Below, piece by piece: positions 1 to 7,160 of a DNA stretch of 57,390 bases. The notes beneath the pieces are model-generated. The model saw only the letters and a program-made list of their open reading frames with translations, made no database searches and was not told the origin of the DNA. This stretch comes from JAVVSR01 sp964604875 (lineage in GTDB: Bacteria > Bacillota > Clostridia > Christensenellales > CAG-917): positions 1 through 57,390 of the forward strand of contig CAZSAC010000003.1 in assembly GCA_964604875.1 (NCBI GenBank). The letters are read 5' to 3'. Position 1 is the stretch's first letter. Each line of letters starts with the position of its first letter. The translations under genes and the position numbers were made by a program.

Positions 1-2
1 CG

Positions 3-28
3 TCTAATCCTTTTTTAATTAGATTAGA
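3..28. repeat. Short inverted repeat at the left edge
   Basis: TCTAATC (3-9) and GATTAGA (22-28) are perfect 7-nt complements separated by 12 nt. On the minus strand this follows the rRNA-like leader. It may be part of an rRNA processing stem, or simply a chance AT-rich repeat. Confidence 0.35.
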
Positions 29-34
29 TTTATT

Positions 35-53
35 TATGCAGTTGTCAATGTGC
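35..53 (-). promoter_or_regulatory. rRNA-type leader / boxA-like element (tentative)
   Basis: Read on the minus strand, downstream of tRNA-Ile, this is GCACATTGACAACTGCATA, which resembles the conserved TTGAAAACTGCATA-type block found in Firmicutes rRNA leaders and 16S-23S spacers. It lies about 50 nt after the two tRNAs and points to an rRNA gene starting just beyond the left edge. The same bases could also serve as a -35 box (TTGACA), so the reading is tentative. Confidence 0.4.
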
Positions 54-104
54 AAATACGCAACAACAGCGCGTATTGTCCTTTTAGGCTTTAGGCTTAA
101 AAGT

Positions 105-181
105 TGGTGGGATTGAGTAGGCTCGAACTACCGACCTCGCGCTTATCAGGCGCGTGCTCTAACCAACTGAGCTACAATCCC
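105..181 (-). tRNA. tRNA-Ile (GAU)
   Basis: A 77-nt cloverleaf with encoded CCA. The acceptor stem GGGATTG pairs with CAATCCC, the T-loop is TTCGAGC, and the anticodon loop CTGATAA gives anticodon GAU for isoleucine. It lies 5 nt downstream of tRNA-Ala on the same strand, so the two are almost certainly one transcript. The Ala-Ile order is the reverse of the usual Ile-Ala order in 16S-23S spacers. Confidence 0.97.
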
Positions 182-186
182 GAAGT

Positions 187-262
187 TGGTGGAGATGAGC
201 GGGATCGAACCGCTGACCCCCTGCTTGCAAGGCAGGTGCTCTCCCAGCTGAGCTACACCCCC
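187..262 (-). tRNA. tRNA-Ala (UGC)
   Basis: A 76-nt cloverleaf with encoded CCA. The acceptor stem GGGGGTG pairs with CATCTCC through two G-U pairs, the T-loop is TTCGATC, and the anticodon loop CTTGCAA gives UGC for alanine. It is the first gene of the tRNA pair, with a good sigma-A promoter at 295-323. No 16S rRNA lies upstream, because the next gene is a protein gene ending at 415. Confidence 0.97.
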
Positions 263-294
263 ACGGGTATCCTGTCAAAAGCGACAGCTTATAA

Positions 295-323
295 AGAATA
301 TCATTTAAGAAAATATTTGTCAA
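295..323 (-). promoter_or_regulatory. Sigma-A promoter of the tRNA-Ala/tRNA-Ile unit
   Basis: On the minus strand, -35 TTGACA (318-323), a 17-nt spacer and -10 TATTCT (295-300), ending about 32 nt before the tRNA-Ala 5' end. The spacing and -35 match consensus. The stretch from 263 to 414 otherwise holds no gene. Confidence 0.75.
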
Positions 324-414
324 CGATTTATTTGAAAGTTTTAAATTTTTTACAAAAAAAAACTACCCGCTTAAAAAGGCGATTTATTTTCAGATATTTA
401 TTAAGGTTTATATA

Positions 415-1149
415 TTATAAAACTAAGTATGCTTTAAGAACATCTTCCAGTCCTAACGCGTTTTTATTGAAAAGTTTATAGTGTTGCAGAATGTTTTTCA
501 GCCCTATCCAATATGCCTTTATGAGTTGCGCGTCACGAATGTCTAAGACGATTTTTAAATTGTCAAGCATAAAAATAATATCTTTTCTAACGGCGTCGTC
601 TAATCGGGAGGAATTTACCGTTTCAACAGCAGTGCGGATATAATAATCGGTTTGCTCGGATATTGCCGTGCTGACTTTAATTTTTTTGATTTCTTTTTCC
701 TCGATTGCCTCATTTTTTCCGCCCTCGCTTAGAAGATATAGCATAGCTTCCTTAAACGGAATGATGACGTTTTTGCAAAAAGCGAAATACGCCGCGTTTC
801 TATCGTCGGCGTTAAAATCGAAATAGTCTTGCAAAAATTGAACGAAATTGCGTCGAGGCTCGTCAAAGTCCAATAAAAGACACACCACCAAAGCAACCTT
901 CTTGCGTGGTGATGCCGGCAAACGGAAAACAGAAACCGTCCCGATGTTTACAATCGCGCGGGTATATTCATCCTTATAATCAAAGTTAAACTTGCAATCG
1001 TCGATGACCTCTCTAAGCTCGTCATAATACGCCAAACACTTTAAAAGCATACGAATTTTTTGATTGGACATAATAAGTTTTGAACTCATCAGTTCATCGC
1101 ATTGCGCCGCAAACGCGCACATAGCCTCGCTTTGATAGTTTACCGCCAT
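415..1149 (-). CDS. Conserved-looking hypothetical protein, 244 aa
   Basis: I do not recognise a family. The protein has no signal peptide or membrane segment, is rich in predicted helix (for example LLKCLAYYDELREVIDDCKF near the N-terminus), and reads as a soluble cytoplasmic protein. The start is supported by CGGAGG 6 nt before the ATG and a near-consensus sigma-A promoter at 1176-1204. It is transcribed alone, towards the tRNA pair, and diverges from the DUF885 lipoprotein gene. No function is proposed. Confidence 0.75.
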   Translation of the reverse strand: MAVNYQSEAMCAFAAQCDELMSSKLIMSNQKIRMLLKCLAYYDELREVIDDCKFNFDYKDEYTRAIVNIGTVSVFRLPASPRKKVALVVCLLLDFDEPRRNFVQFLQDYFDFNADDRNAAYFAFCKNVIIPFKEAMLYLLSEGGKNEAIEEKEIKKIKVSTAISEQTDYYIRTAVETVNSSRLDDAVRKDIIFMLDNLKIVLDIRDAQLIKAYWIGLKNILQHYKLFNKNALGLEDVLKAYLVL

Positions 1150-1175
1150 ACTTTCCTCCGTTTTACCTAAAAAAC

Positions 1176-1204
1176 ATTATACATAACAAACCTCTAAATT
1201 GCAA
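1176..1204 (-). promoter_or_regulatory. Sigma-A promoter of the 415-1149 gene
   Basis: Minus strand: -35 TTGCAA (1199-1204), a 17-nt spacer, -10 TATAAT (1176-1181), about 27 nt upstream of the start codon. Confidence 0.7.
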
Positions 1205-1249
1205 GTTTATCGCCGTTTTTTGTAAAAAGCGCAAATAGTATTACTTTAT

Positions 1250-1278
1250 TTGATAATTTACCAAAAATAGTATATTAT
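1250..1278 (+). promoter_or_regulatory. Sigma-A promoter of the DUF885 lipoprotein gene
   Basis: -35 TTGATA (1250-1255), a 17-nt spacer and -10 TATTAT (1273-1278), in an AT-rich divergent intergenic region, 55 nt before the start codon. Confidence 0.55.
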
Positions 1279-1333
1279 ATAATTAACTAAATAAAAAGTA
1301 ATTCCTATAAATAATAAATAATAAAGGACAAGT

Positions 1334-3265
1334 ATGAAAAAAAATAAAATCAAAATTATAGCGTTTATAATGACGGTGTCTATTGCGATAATATCTTTAT
1401 CGGGCTGTACGCTTTTTGGTAGAGGTGATATCAACGAATTTGCCGATGAGCTTTTCCCTCAGCTTTTTGCAAACGACGCTTTGTCGGCAAACTTCTTTTT
1501 GGAAAACCCGTCAAAGCTAGGCATTTACCCCAAAGCCTCACTCTATACTCCGTCCTCAAAAACAGAGTACGAAACAAGCTATAGCGCAATGCATACGCAA
1601 GCCGCGCTTATGGCGTCTATGTTTAGATATAGCAAAATGAGCGACACCGAAAAGGAGCTTTTTGATTTTATCCAAAGCTTTTTTGAGGGACAATCGAAAT
1701 TTGCCAACTATTATTATTTTCAGGACAACTATATCGGCAGTTATATGGGCACGCAAGCCAACCTTCCGATTTATCTTACCGAATACAAATTCCGTGAGGT
1801 TGCCGATATTGAAAACTGTCTCGCCCTATGCAATGCCTCGGAAACTGCTTTCCCTTCTTATGTTGATTTTGAAAAAGCCCGTATCGACAACGGCTACGGC
1901 AGAGCGACATATGTGTATATCGGCGCAATTCAACAATGCGAGGCTTTCACGGGGATTGATATAATCACTCCCGTTGAAGGACAAACAAACGAAACCGAAA
2001 ACTTCGTTCTAAGCAATTTAATATCTAAAATTAAGGCGGCGGAATTTTTAACCGCCGACCAAAAGACCGAATATACCGCAAAGGTTACGTCGGCGGTAAA
2101 CGATAAGCTTTTGCCCGCCTATGTAAAACTGGGGCAAGACATTTTGATGCTGTTGACAGACAACAGCGTAAACGTAGATTTGTTTAAGGGCGATTACGAC
2201 CGCCTTAGTATTGAACAAATTACCGCATCCCCCGCCAACGGCAAGTTTAACAATAAGGGCTTGGCAAACTTTAATAACGGCAAAGAGTATTATGAGCTTT
2301 TGTTCCAAGACGCAACCGGCACGTCCGACTCTGTATCTTCTGCGCAAGAAAAACTCAAGGCGGCGTTTATAAGCTATAACACCACCTATTGGCAACTATA
2401 TTCGTCCATTCAAGCCGACCTAACGGCGTACAATTCTCAGCTCCCCGCAGGCGAAACGCCCAAGACAATCGAAGGCGAAACAAAACGTTTGTATGCGGAA
2501 GTTAATTGGAATGACGAAACCGAACTCTATGGTATTATAAACAACCTAAAATCCCAAATAGCGGGGAATTTCCCCGATATGCCTTCCAGCGAAGGCAAGG
2601 TCATTTTAAAACAAATAGACGAAAGTTTGGCGGATAACTATTCCCCTGCCGCTTTCTTTGTGTCGGCTTTGGACAACCCAAACTCCGACGAAGTCATCGT
2701 CATCAACAGCGCAAAGGGTAGCACGGGCTATTTGGCGGTAGATCTTTTGACGCACGAGGGTATCCCCGGACACTTATATCAATATTCCTATTTGAAAAAC
2801 AGCGACCATCATAATATGATAAAGGTTCTATGTCCCACCAGCTACAAGGAAGCGTGGGCGGTATATTCCCAGTTTTATATGGCGGACTATTTCGAGCCGA
2901 ACTCCTTAGACGGAAAACTGTTTAAGCTTAACCTTTACGAATATTTATATAACGGCTTCTTGCGTTCAATGATTGATATTTGGGTAAACTATGACGGCTT
3001 GTCAATCTATCAGGTTGCGGATAAGTGCGCTGAATTATTACAAGGCGACGCCAACAGTTTTCTGCCATACCTGCAAGCAGTGTATCCCTTATGCGTCGAA
3101 GTGCCCACAAATTCTATGACGTACTTCTATGGTTTCCTATCTCTTATGGAAATTAAAACCGCGCTTTTTAATAACGGGACATGCAAAACCGATTTGGATT
3201 TTCATAAGCTATATTTAGATAATCCTTATTCCTTTACCGTGATACGCAATAAATATGGCATCTAA
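1334..3265 (+). CDS. DUF885-family lipoprotein, putative metallopeptidase
   Basis: A 643-residue surface lipoprotein. A basic N-terminus and hydrophobic stretch end in the lipobox LSGC, with Cys25 as the predicted lipidated residue. The C-terminal third carries HEGIPGH (474-480), the zinc-binding-type motif of DUF885 proteins, followed by EAWAVYSQFY, also typical of that family. DUF885 proteins are often annotated as putative carboxypeptidases, but their substrates are mostly unknown, so peptidase activity here is inferred. The start follows AAAGGA by 5 nt. The promoter of the next gene (HPr-like) begins immediately after the stop codon. Confidence 0.85.
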   Translation: MKKNKIKIIAFIMTVSIAIISLSGCTLFGRGDINEFADELFPQLFANDALSANFFLENPSKLGIYPKASLYTPSSKTEYETSYSAMHTQAALMASMFRYSKMSDTEKELFDFIQSFFEGQSKFANYYYFQDNYIGSYMGTQANLPIYLTEYKFREVADIENCLALCNASETAFPSYVDFEKARIDNGYGRATYVYIGAIQQCEAFTGIDIITPVEGQTNETENFVLSNLISKIKAAEFLTADQKTEYTAKVTSAVNDKLLPAYVKLGQDILMLLTDNSVNVDLFKGDYDRLSIEQITASPANGKFNNKGLANFNNGKEYYELLFQDATGTSDSVSSAQEKLKAAFISYNTTYWQLYSSIQADLTAYNSQLPAGETPKTIEGETKRLYAEVNWNDETELYGIINNLKSQIAGNFPDMPSSEGKVILKQIDESLADNYSPAAFFVSALDNPNSDEVIVINSAKGSTGYLAVDLLTHEGIPGHLYQYSYLKNSDHHNMIKVLCPTSYKEAWAVYSQFYMADYFEPNSLDGKLFKLNLYEYLYNGFLRSMIDIWVNYDGLSIYQVADKCAELLQGDANSFLPYLQAVYPLCVEVPTNSMTYFYGFLSLMEIKTALFNNGTCKTDLDFHKLYLDNPYSFTVIRNKYGI

Positions 3266-3294
3266 TTGACATAGTTTGTTGAAAATGCTAAAAT
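3266..3294 (+). promoter_or_regulatory. Strong sigma-A promoter of the HPr-like gene
   Basis: Perfect -35 TTGACA (3266-3271), 17-nt spacer, -10 TAAAAT (3289-3294) with an extended TG one base upstream. It directly abuts the stop codon of the preceding gene. This suggests the small HPr-like gene is strongly and separately transcribed. Confidence 0.8.
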
Positions 3295-3339
3295 ACAACC
3301 GAAAAATACAAAATTTATATATATTTATAGGAGTTTAAA

Positions 3340-3567
3340 ATGAAATCAGTCACTCTTAATTTAAAAACCGCAGAAAATGTTAAACGGTTTGTCAATGTCA
3401 CAAACAAATTTGAATACGATATGGATTTACGCAGCGGCCGTCACGTGGTTGACGCAAAATCCATTTTAGGGATTTTTAGTTTGGATTTATCTACACCGGT
3501 TGTTTTGGAAATCTTCAACGACAACTGCTCCGACTTAATATCAGACCTTACGCCATTTATTGAATAA
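3340..3567 (+). CDS. HPr-like (Crh-type) protein lacking the phospho-histidine
   Basis: 75 residues with the PTS HPr fold pattern. The stretch DAKSILGIFSLDLS (38-51) matches the HPr region around regulatory Ser46, here Ser41. The region that should hold the catalytic GIHARP His15 motif reads TAENVKRF (10-17), with no histidine. By analogy with Bacillus Crh, it should not carry phosphate for sugar uptake but could be phosphorylated on serine by HPr kinase and act in carbon-catabolite control. It has a strong promoter, a GGAG ribosome-binding site and its own terminator, so it is monocistronic. A degenerate, non-regulatory HPr-fold protein is the alternative. Confidence 0.7.
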   Translation: MKSVTLNLKTAENVKRFVNVTNKFEYDMDLRSGRHVVDAKSILGIFSLDLSTPVVLEIFNDNCSDLISDLTPFIE

Positions 3568-3571
3568 CAAA

Positions 3572-3597
3572 AAAACCCTTGCGCTTGCAAGGGTTTT
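3572..3597. terminator. Bidirectional intrinsic terminator
   Basis: Stem AAAACCCTTGC/GCAAGGGTTTT with a 4-nt loop, lying between the stop codons of the convergent HPr-like and dipeptidase genes. The A and T tracts on both sides serve both directions. Confidence 0.85.
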
Positions 3598-3605
3598 GTT
3601 TTATT

Positions 3606-4895
3606 TTAGAAACAAAGCTTTTTGATTGCTTGATAATAAATTTCTGTCAACCGCATAAAGTCGTCAACGCTGACGCTTTCGTCCGGCTGGTGAATGGTGG
3701 ACGGCTGATTGGGAAATTCAGGCCCAAAGGCGACGCCTTTTTTCATAGCGCGCGCATACGTGCCTCCGCCGATAGTGATTGGTTCGGCTTGCGTTTTCAT
3801 AACCTTATTATAAGTGCCAAGCAAGGTTTGAACCAAGTCGTCGTTCTTATCAACGTATAGGGGTAAATGATAGTGCACGCGTTCAATGGCGTAATCGGGG
3901 AACGCATTTTTCAATATATTCAACAGCTGCTCCTCAAGATATGAAACGGGATAACGAATGTCTATGGTAAAGGATAATTTGTTTCCTTCTGTTTTGATTA
4001 TGCCAAGGTTGACCGTGAGCTTTCCACTTTGCTCGTCGGAAAGATTAAGCCCGCAACCCTCGCCATAATACGAGTAGAACGCTTCATAAATACGTTTTAA
4101 ATCCTCGTTTTGTTCAGATAAAGCCTTGCTTAGTTTTACTATTGCGTTTTCGCCCTCCCAAGGCGTTGCGGCGTGCGCCGATTTGCCGTATGCCGTCGCA
4201 TAGATTTTTTTGTCTTTTATTTCATACGAAATTTTCGCGTTCTTCAAGCTTGTTTCAACCTCAATAGACTGTGGTAATATTGCAAAACATTCATTGGGTA
4301 CTACATTCGCCCTTTCGCCGGCAGACACCTCTAAACCGCTAAACGTCTTTGTAAGACGATAATTAACAATACCCTTTTCACAGTTTATTACGGGGAAATC
4401 AGCATCGGGCGAAAACCCTTGCTCGGGCATTATTTCACACTTATTATAGTGATTTATGCACTCCCAACCGCTTTCTTCATTGCAGCCGAAAATAAAACGC
4501 AATTTCTTTTTAGGGGTTAAGCCTTCTTCCAGCAAAGCCCTCACGGCGTATATGCAGGCAATCATAGGACCTTTGTCATCCATAACGCCTCTGCCGTAAA
4601 TCCTTCCTTGGGTTATTTCACCATATGGATTTTTTGTCCAGCCCTTTCCCAAGGGTACAACGTCTAAATGCCCCAAAATGCCAAAAGACTCGCCCTCTCC
4701 TATGTCTGCTACTCCGCAAAAGCCGTCTAAATTTTTGGTTTTTAGACCAACCTCTTCACATAGTTTTAAAACATAGTCCAAACACTCGCGATTGCCCTTT
4801 CCAAAAGGCGCTCCGTCGCTAGGGTTTCCTTGAACGCAGTCAAATGAAAGGACTTTCAATAGGGTTGCCATAATTTCGTCTTTATACTTTATCAT
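3606..4895 (-). CDS. pepV: M20-family dipeptidase (PepV/Sapep type)
   Basis: A 429-residue cytoplasmic zinc dipeptidase of the PepV/Sapep branch of peptidase family M20. Visible hallmarks are GHLDVVPLG with the first metal His and Asp, GRGVMDDKGP with the bridging Asp, and GCNEESGW with the catalytic Glu pair. The length fits, although PepV proteins are often 460-470 residues. It is expected to cleave dipeptides taken up or released by other peptidases. The start is preceded only by a weak GGTG. It diverges from radC, and its 3' end shares a terminator with the HPr-like gene. Confidence 0.88.
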   Translation of the reverse strand: MIKYKDEIMATLLKVLSFDCVQGNPSDGAPFGKGNRECLDYVLKLCEEVGLKTKNLDGFCGVADIGEGESFGILGHLDVVPLGKGWTKNPYGEITQGRIYGRGVMDDKGPMIACIYAVRALLEEGLTPKKKLRFIFGCNEESGWECINHYNKCEIMPEQGFSPDADFPVINCEKGIVNYRLTKTFSGLEVSAGERANVVPNECFAILPQSIEVETSLKNAKISYEIKDKKIYATAYGKSAHAATPWEGENAIVKLSKALSEQNEDLKRIYEAFYSYYGEGCGLNLSDEQSGKLTVNLGIIKTEGNKLSFTIDIRYPVSYLEEQLLNILKNAFPDYAIERVHYHLPLYVDKNDDLVQTLLGTYNKVMKTQAEPITIGGGTYARAMKKGVAFGPEFPNQPSTIHQPDESVSVDDFMRLTEIYYQAIKKLCF

Positions 4896-4930
4896 AATTC
4901 ACCATAAAAGAAGATTTATATTAAATTCGT

Positions 4931-4959
4931 TTGAATTTTTTACTATTATATTATACACT
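4931..4959 (+). promoter_or_regulatory. Candidate sigma-A promoter of the radC-gltX unit
   Basis: -35 TTGAAT (4931-4936), 17-nt spacer, -10 TACACT (4954-4959). The region is very AT-rich, so other -10 choices such as TATTAT nearby are possible. Confidence 0.4.
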
Positions 4960-4996
4960 ATATTAGATTAAATGTTAACTCTTTTTTGGAGGCAAT

Positions 4997-5713
4997 ATGC
5001 ACGAAGGACATCGGGATAGAATGCGACAACGCGTGATTGAAAACGGAATCGACAGTTTACAACCGCACGAGGTGTTGGAATATTTGCTCTTTTACGCAAT
5101 CCCCCGAAAAGATACAAATGAGTTGGCGCATACGCTTATTGACAGTTTCGGCTCGCTTTCGGCAGTGTTTTCCGCCGACTATGAGGCGTTGTTACAAACA
5201 AAAAATATGACTGAAAACGCCGCTCACCTTCTAAGCAGTATTCCGCAAATTCTGCGATATTATGACCGCGATTTGCAATCCGGCAAGAAAAAGGTCGTGT
5301 CAAGAAAAGATTGTCTGTCTCATCTGCGCACGTTTTTTATCGGCGCAACCGAGGAAAAGGTATATCTTTTGTGCTTAGACGCCGATAATAATATAATCAA
5401 AACTCAGCTTATCGCCAAAGGACAACCCGCTCAAGTGTCTTTGGAGCCTCGCGCCGTTGTCAGCGAGGCGATGAAACAAAAAGCCGTCGCTGTCATCTTG
5501 GCGCACAATCACCCCTCTGGAAAGGTTGAACCGTCGACCGCCGATATTGAAATCACCAAGTCGATTGCAGTCGCGCTTGAGCTTATATCCGTCAAACTGT
5601 ACGACCACTATATTTTTACAAATACCACTCACTTTTCTTTTTTTGAAAACGGACTGGTGGATTTAATAAATAAAAACGTCGACCGCTTTTTAAAAGAAGG
5701 CGTTCGTTATTAG
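4997..5713 (+). CDS. radC: RadC-family protein (JAB/MPN domain)
   Basis: A 238-residue UPF0758/RadC protein. The N-terminal half (about 1-90) is a helix-hairpin-helix-like region. The C-terminal half is a JAB1/MPN metalloprotease-like domain with its zinc motif: His170, His172, Ser180 and Asp183 in HNHPSG...STAD. The historical link with DNA repair is weak and the real substrate is unknown. GGAGG precedes the ATG by 6 nt. It is the first gene of a radC-gltX-sulfatase-PAP2 run with very short gaps, 7 nt before gltX. Confidence 0.93.
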   Translation: MHEGHRDRMRQRVIENGIDSLQPHEVLEYLLFYAIPRKDTNELAHTLIDSFGSLSAVFSADYEALLQTKNMTENAAHLLSSIPQILRYYDRDLQSGKKKVVSRKDCLSHLRTFFIGATEEKVYLLCLDADNNIIKTQLIAKGQPAQVSLEPRAVVSEAMKQKAVAVILAHNHPSGKVEPSTADIEITKSIAVALELISVKLYDHYIFTNTTHFSFFENGLVDLINKNVDRFLKEGVRY

Positions 5714-5720
5714 GAGATTT

Positions 5721-7160
5721 ATGGAAACAAAGGTTAGAACCCGTTTTGCACCCAGTCCGACAGGCTTTATTCACATCGGCAATTTAAGAACCTGTCTTTA
5801 CGCATACCTCTTTGCGCGGAAAAATCACGGAGACTTTATTTTGCGTATCGAAGATACAGACCAAGAAAGATACGTTGAAGGCGCGGTAGATTTAATCTAT
5901 TCCACATTAAAGGAATCGGGCATATCCCACGACGAGGGCCCCGACAAAGACAAGGGCTTTGGCCCGTACGTCCAAAGCGAGAGAAAGTCGATATACTTGC
6001 AATACGCCGAAAAACTTATTGAGCTTGGCGGAGCGTACTATTGTTTTTGCACAAAGGAACGCCTTGAAAGTCTGACCGATGAAAACGGACAGCGCACTTA
6101 TGATAAACATTGCCTAAGCCTATCCAAAGAGGTTGTTGCCGAAAAGCTTGCCGCAGGCGTACCTTATGTTATCCGACAAAATATTCCCGCAGAGGGCGTC
6201 AGCTCCTACGAGGATATGATTTTCGGACGTATTGAAGTCAACTATGCCGATTTGGAAGATAATATATTGATTAAAAGCGATAAAATGCCAACTTATAACT
6301 TTGCCAACGTCGTGGACGATCACCTTATGCAAATTTCGCACGTTATACGCGGGGTGGAATATCTTTCCTCAACCCCAAAATATAATTTGATTTACGATAC
6401 GTTCGGGTGGGAGCGTCCCAAATATATGCACCTTCCACCGATTATGCGTGATGCAACACATAAGCTTTCAAAACGCCACGGCGACGCAAACTTTGACGAT
6501 TTTGTGAAAAAAGGTTTTCTGCCCGAAGCAATCGTAAACTATATCGCATTGCTTGGCTGGTGCCCTAAAGACAACACCGAAAAAATGTCTATGGACGAGC
6601 TGATTCAAAAATTTGACATCGACGGAATAAGCAAAAGCTCAAGCATTTTCGACGAAACCAAAATGCGTTGGCTAAACTCGCTGTATGTTAAGGAGCTTCC
6701 CTTTGACGTCTTTATGCAAAACGCCCTTCCGTTTTTTGAACAAAGCTGTATAGCAGGCAAATACGACTTTGAAAAAGTCGGAAAAATATTGCACTCACGC
6801 ACGGAGATTTTCTCGGAAATTCCCGATAAGGTTAGGTTTTTTGACGAATTTGGAAAGTTTGATGTTTCTTTATTCAATCACGCTAAATCAAAAACCACTC
6901 CCGAGCTTGCCTTGCCAATTTTAGAAAAAACCATTCCGCTGTTAGAAAAGCAATCAGACTGGACGAACGACGCCATATACAATGCTCTTTCTTCCTTCGC
7001 AGAAGAAAACGCCTTTAAGAAAGCGCAGGTATTTTGGGTTGTCCGCGTGGCTGTCAGCGCAAAAGAGTCTACCCCCGGCGGCGCTACAGAGCTTGCAGAT
7101 ATCTTAGGCAAAGAGGAAACTTTACGTCGCTTAACCTTCAGCTTAAGCTTGTTGAAATGA
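5721..7160 (+). CDS. gltX: Glutamyl-tRNA synthetase
   Basis: 479-residue class I aminoacyl-tRNA synthetase that charges tRNA-Glu, and probably tRNA-Gln if the organism uses the amidotransferase route. FAPSPTGFIHIGN carries the HIGH signature as HIGN (18-21), and KLSKR (248-252) is the KMSKS signature; both are normal GluRS variants. The C-terminal third is the anticodon-binding domain. TTAGGAG precedes the start. No T-box leader is present, since radC ends 7 nt upstream. The last four bases overlap the start of a sulfatase gene (ATGA), implying coupled translation of an unrelated enzyme. Confidence 0.96.
   Translation: METKVRTRFAPSPTGFIHIGNLRTCLYAYLFARKNHGDFILRIEDTDQERYVEGAVDLIYSTLKESGISHDEGPDKDKGFGPYVQSERKSIYLQYAEKLIELGGAYYCFCTKERLESLTDENGQRTYDKHCLSLSKEVVAEKLAAGVPYVIRQNIPAEGVSSYEDMIFGRIEVNYADLEDNILIKSDKMPTYNFANVVDDHLMQISHVIRGVEYLSSTPKYNLIYDTFGWERPKYMHLPPIMRDATHKLSKRHGDANFDDFVKKGFLPEAIVNYIALLGWCPKDNTEKMSMDELIQKFDIDGISKSSSIFDETKMRWLNSLYVKELPFDVFMQNALPFFEQSCIAGKYDFEKVGKILHSRTEIFSEIPDKVRFFDEFGKFDVSLFNHAKSKTTPELALPILEKTIPLLEKQSDWTNDAIYNALSSFAEENAFKKAQVFWVVRVAVSAKESTPGGATELADILGKEETLRRLTFSLSLLK

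Noticed and set aside
104..481. Protein-coding frame across the two tRNAs
   Set aside because: It runs through both tRNA genes on the opposite strand and has no ribosome-binding site.
4896..5720. T-box leader for gltX
   Set aside because: No T-box sequence was seen and radC ends only 7 nt before gltX.
7034..7156. Longer N-terminus for the cytosolic sulfatase
   Set aside because: The added part lies inside gltX in another frame, is Arg-rich and lacks a ribosome-binding site. The ATGA overlap start fits the family.
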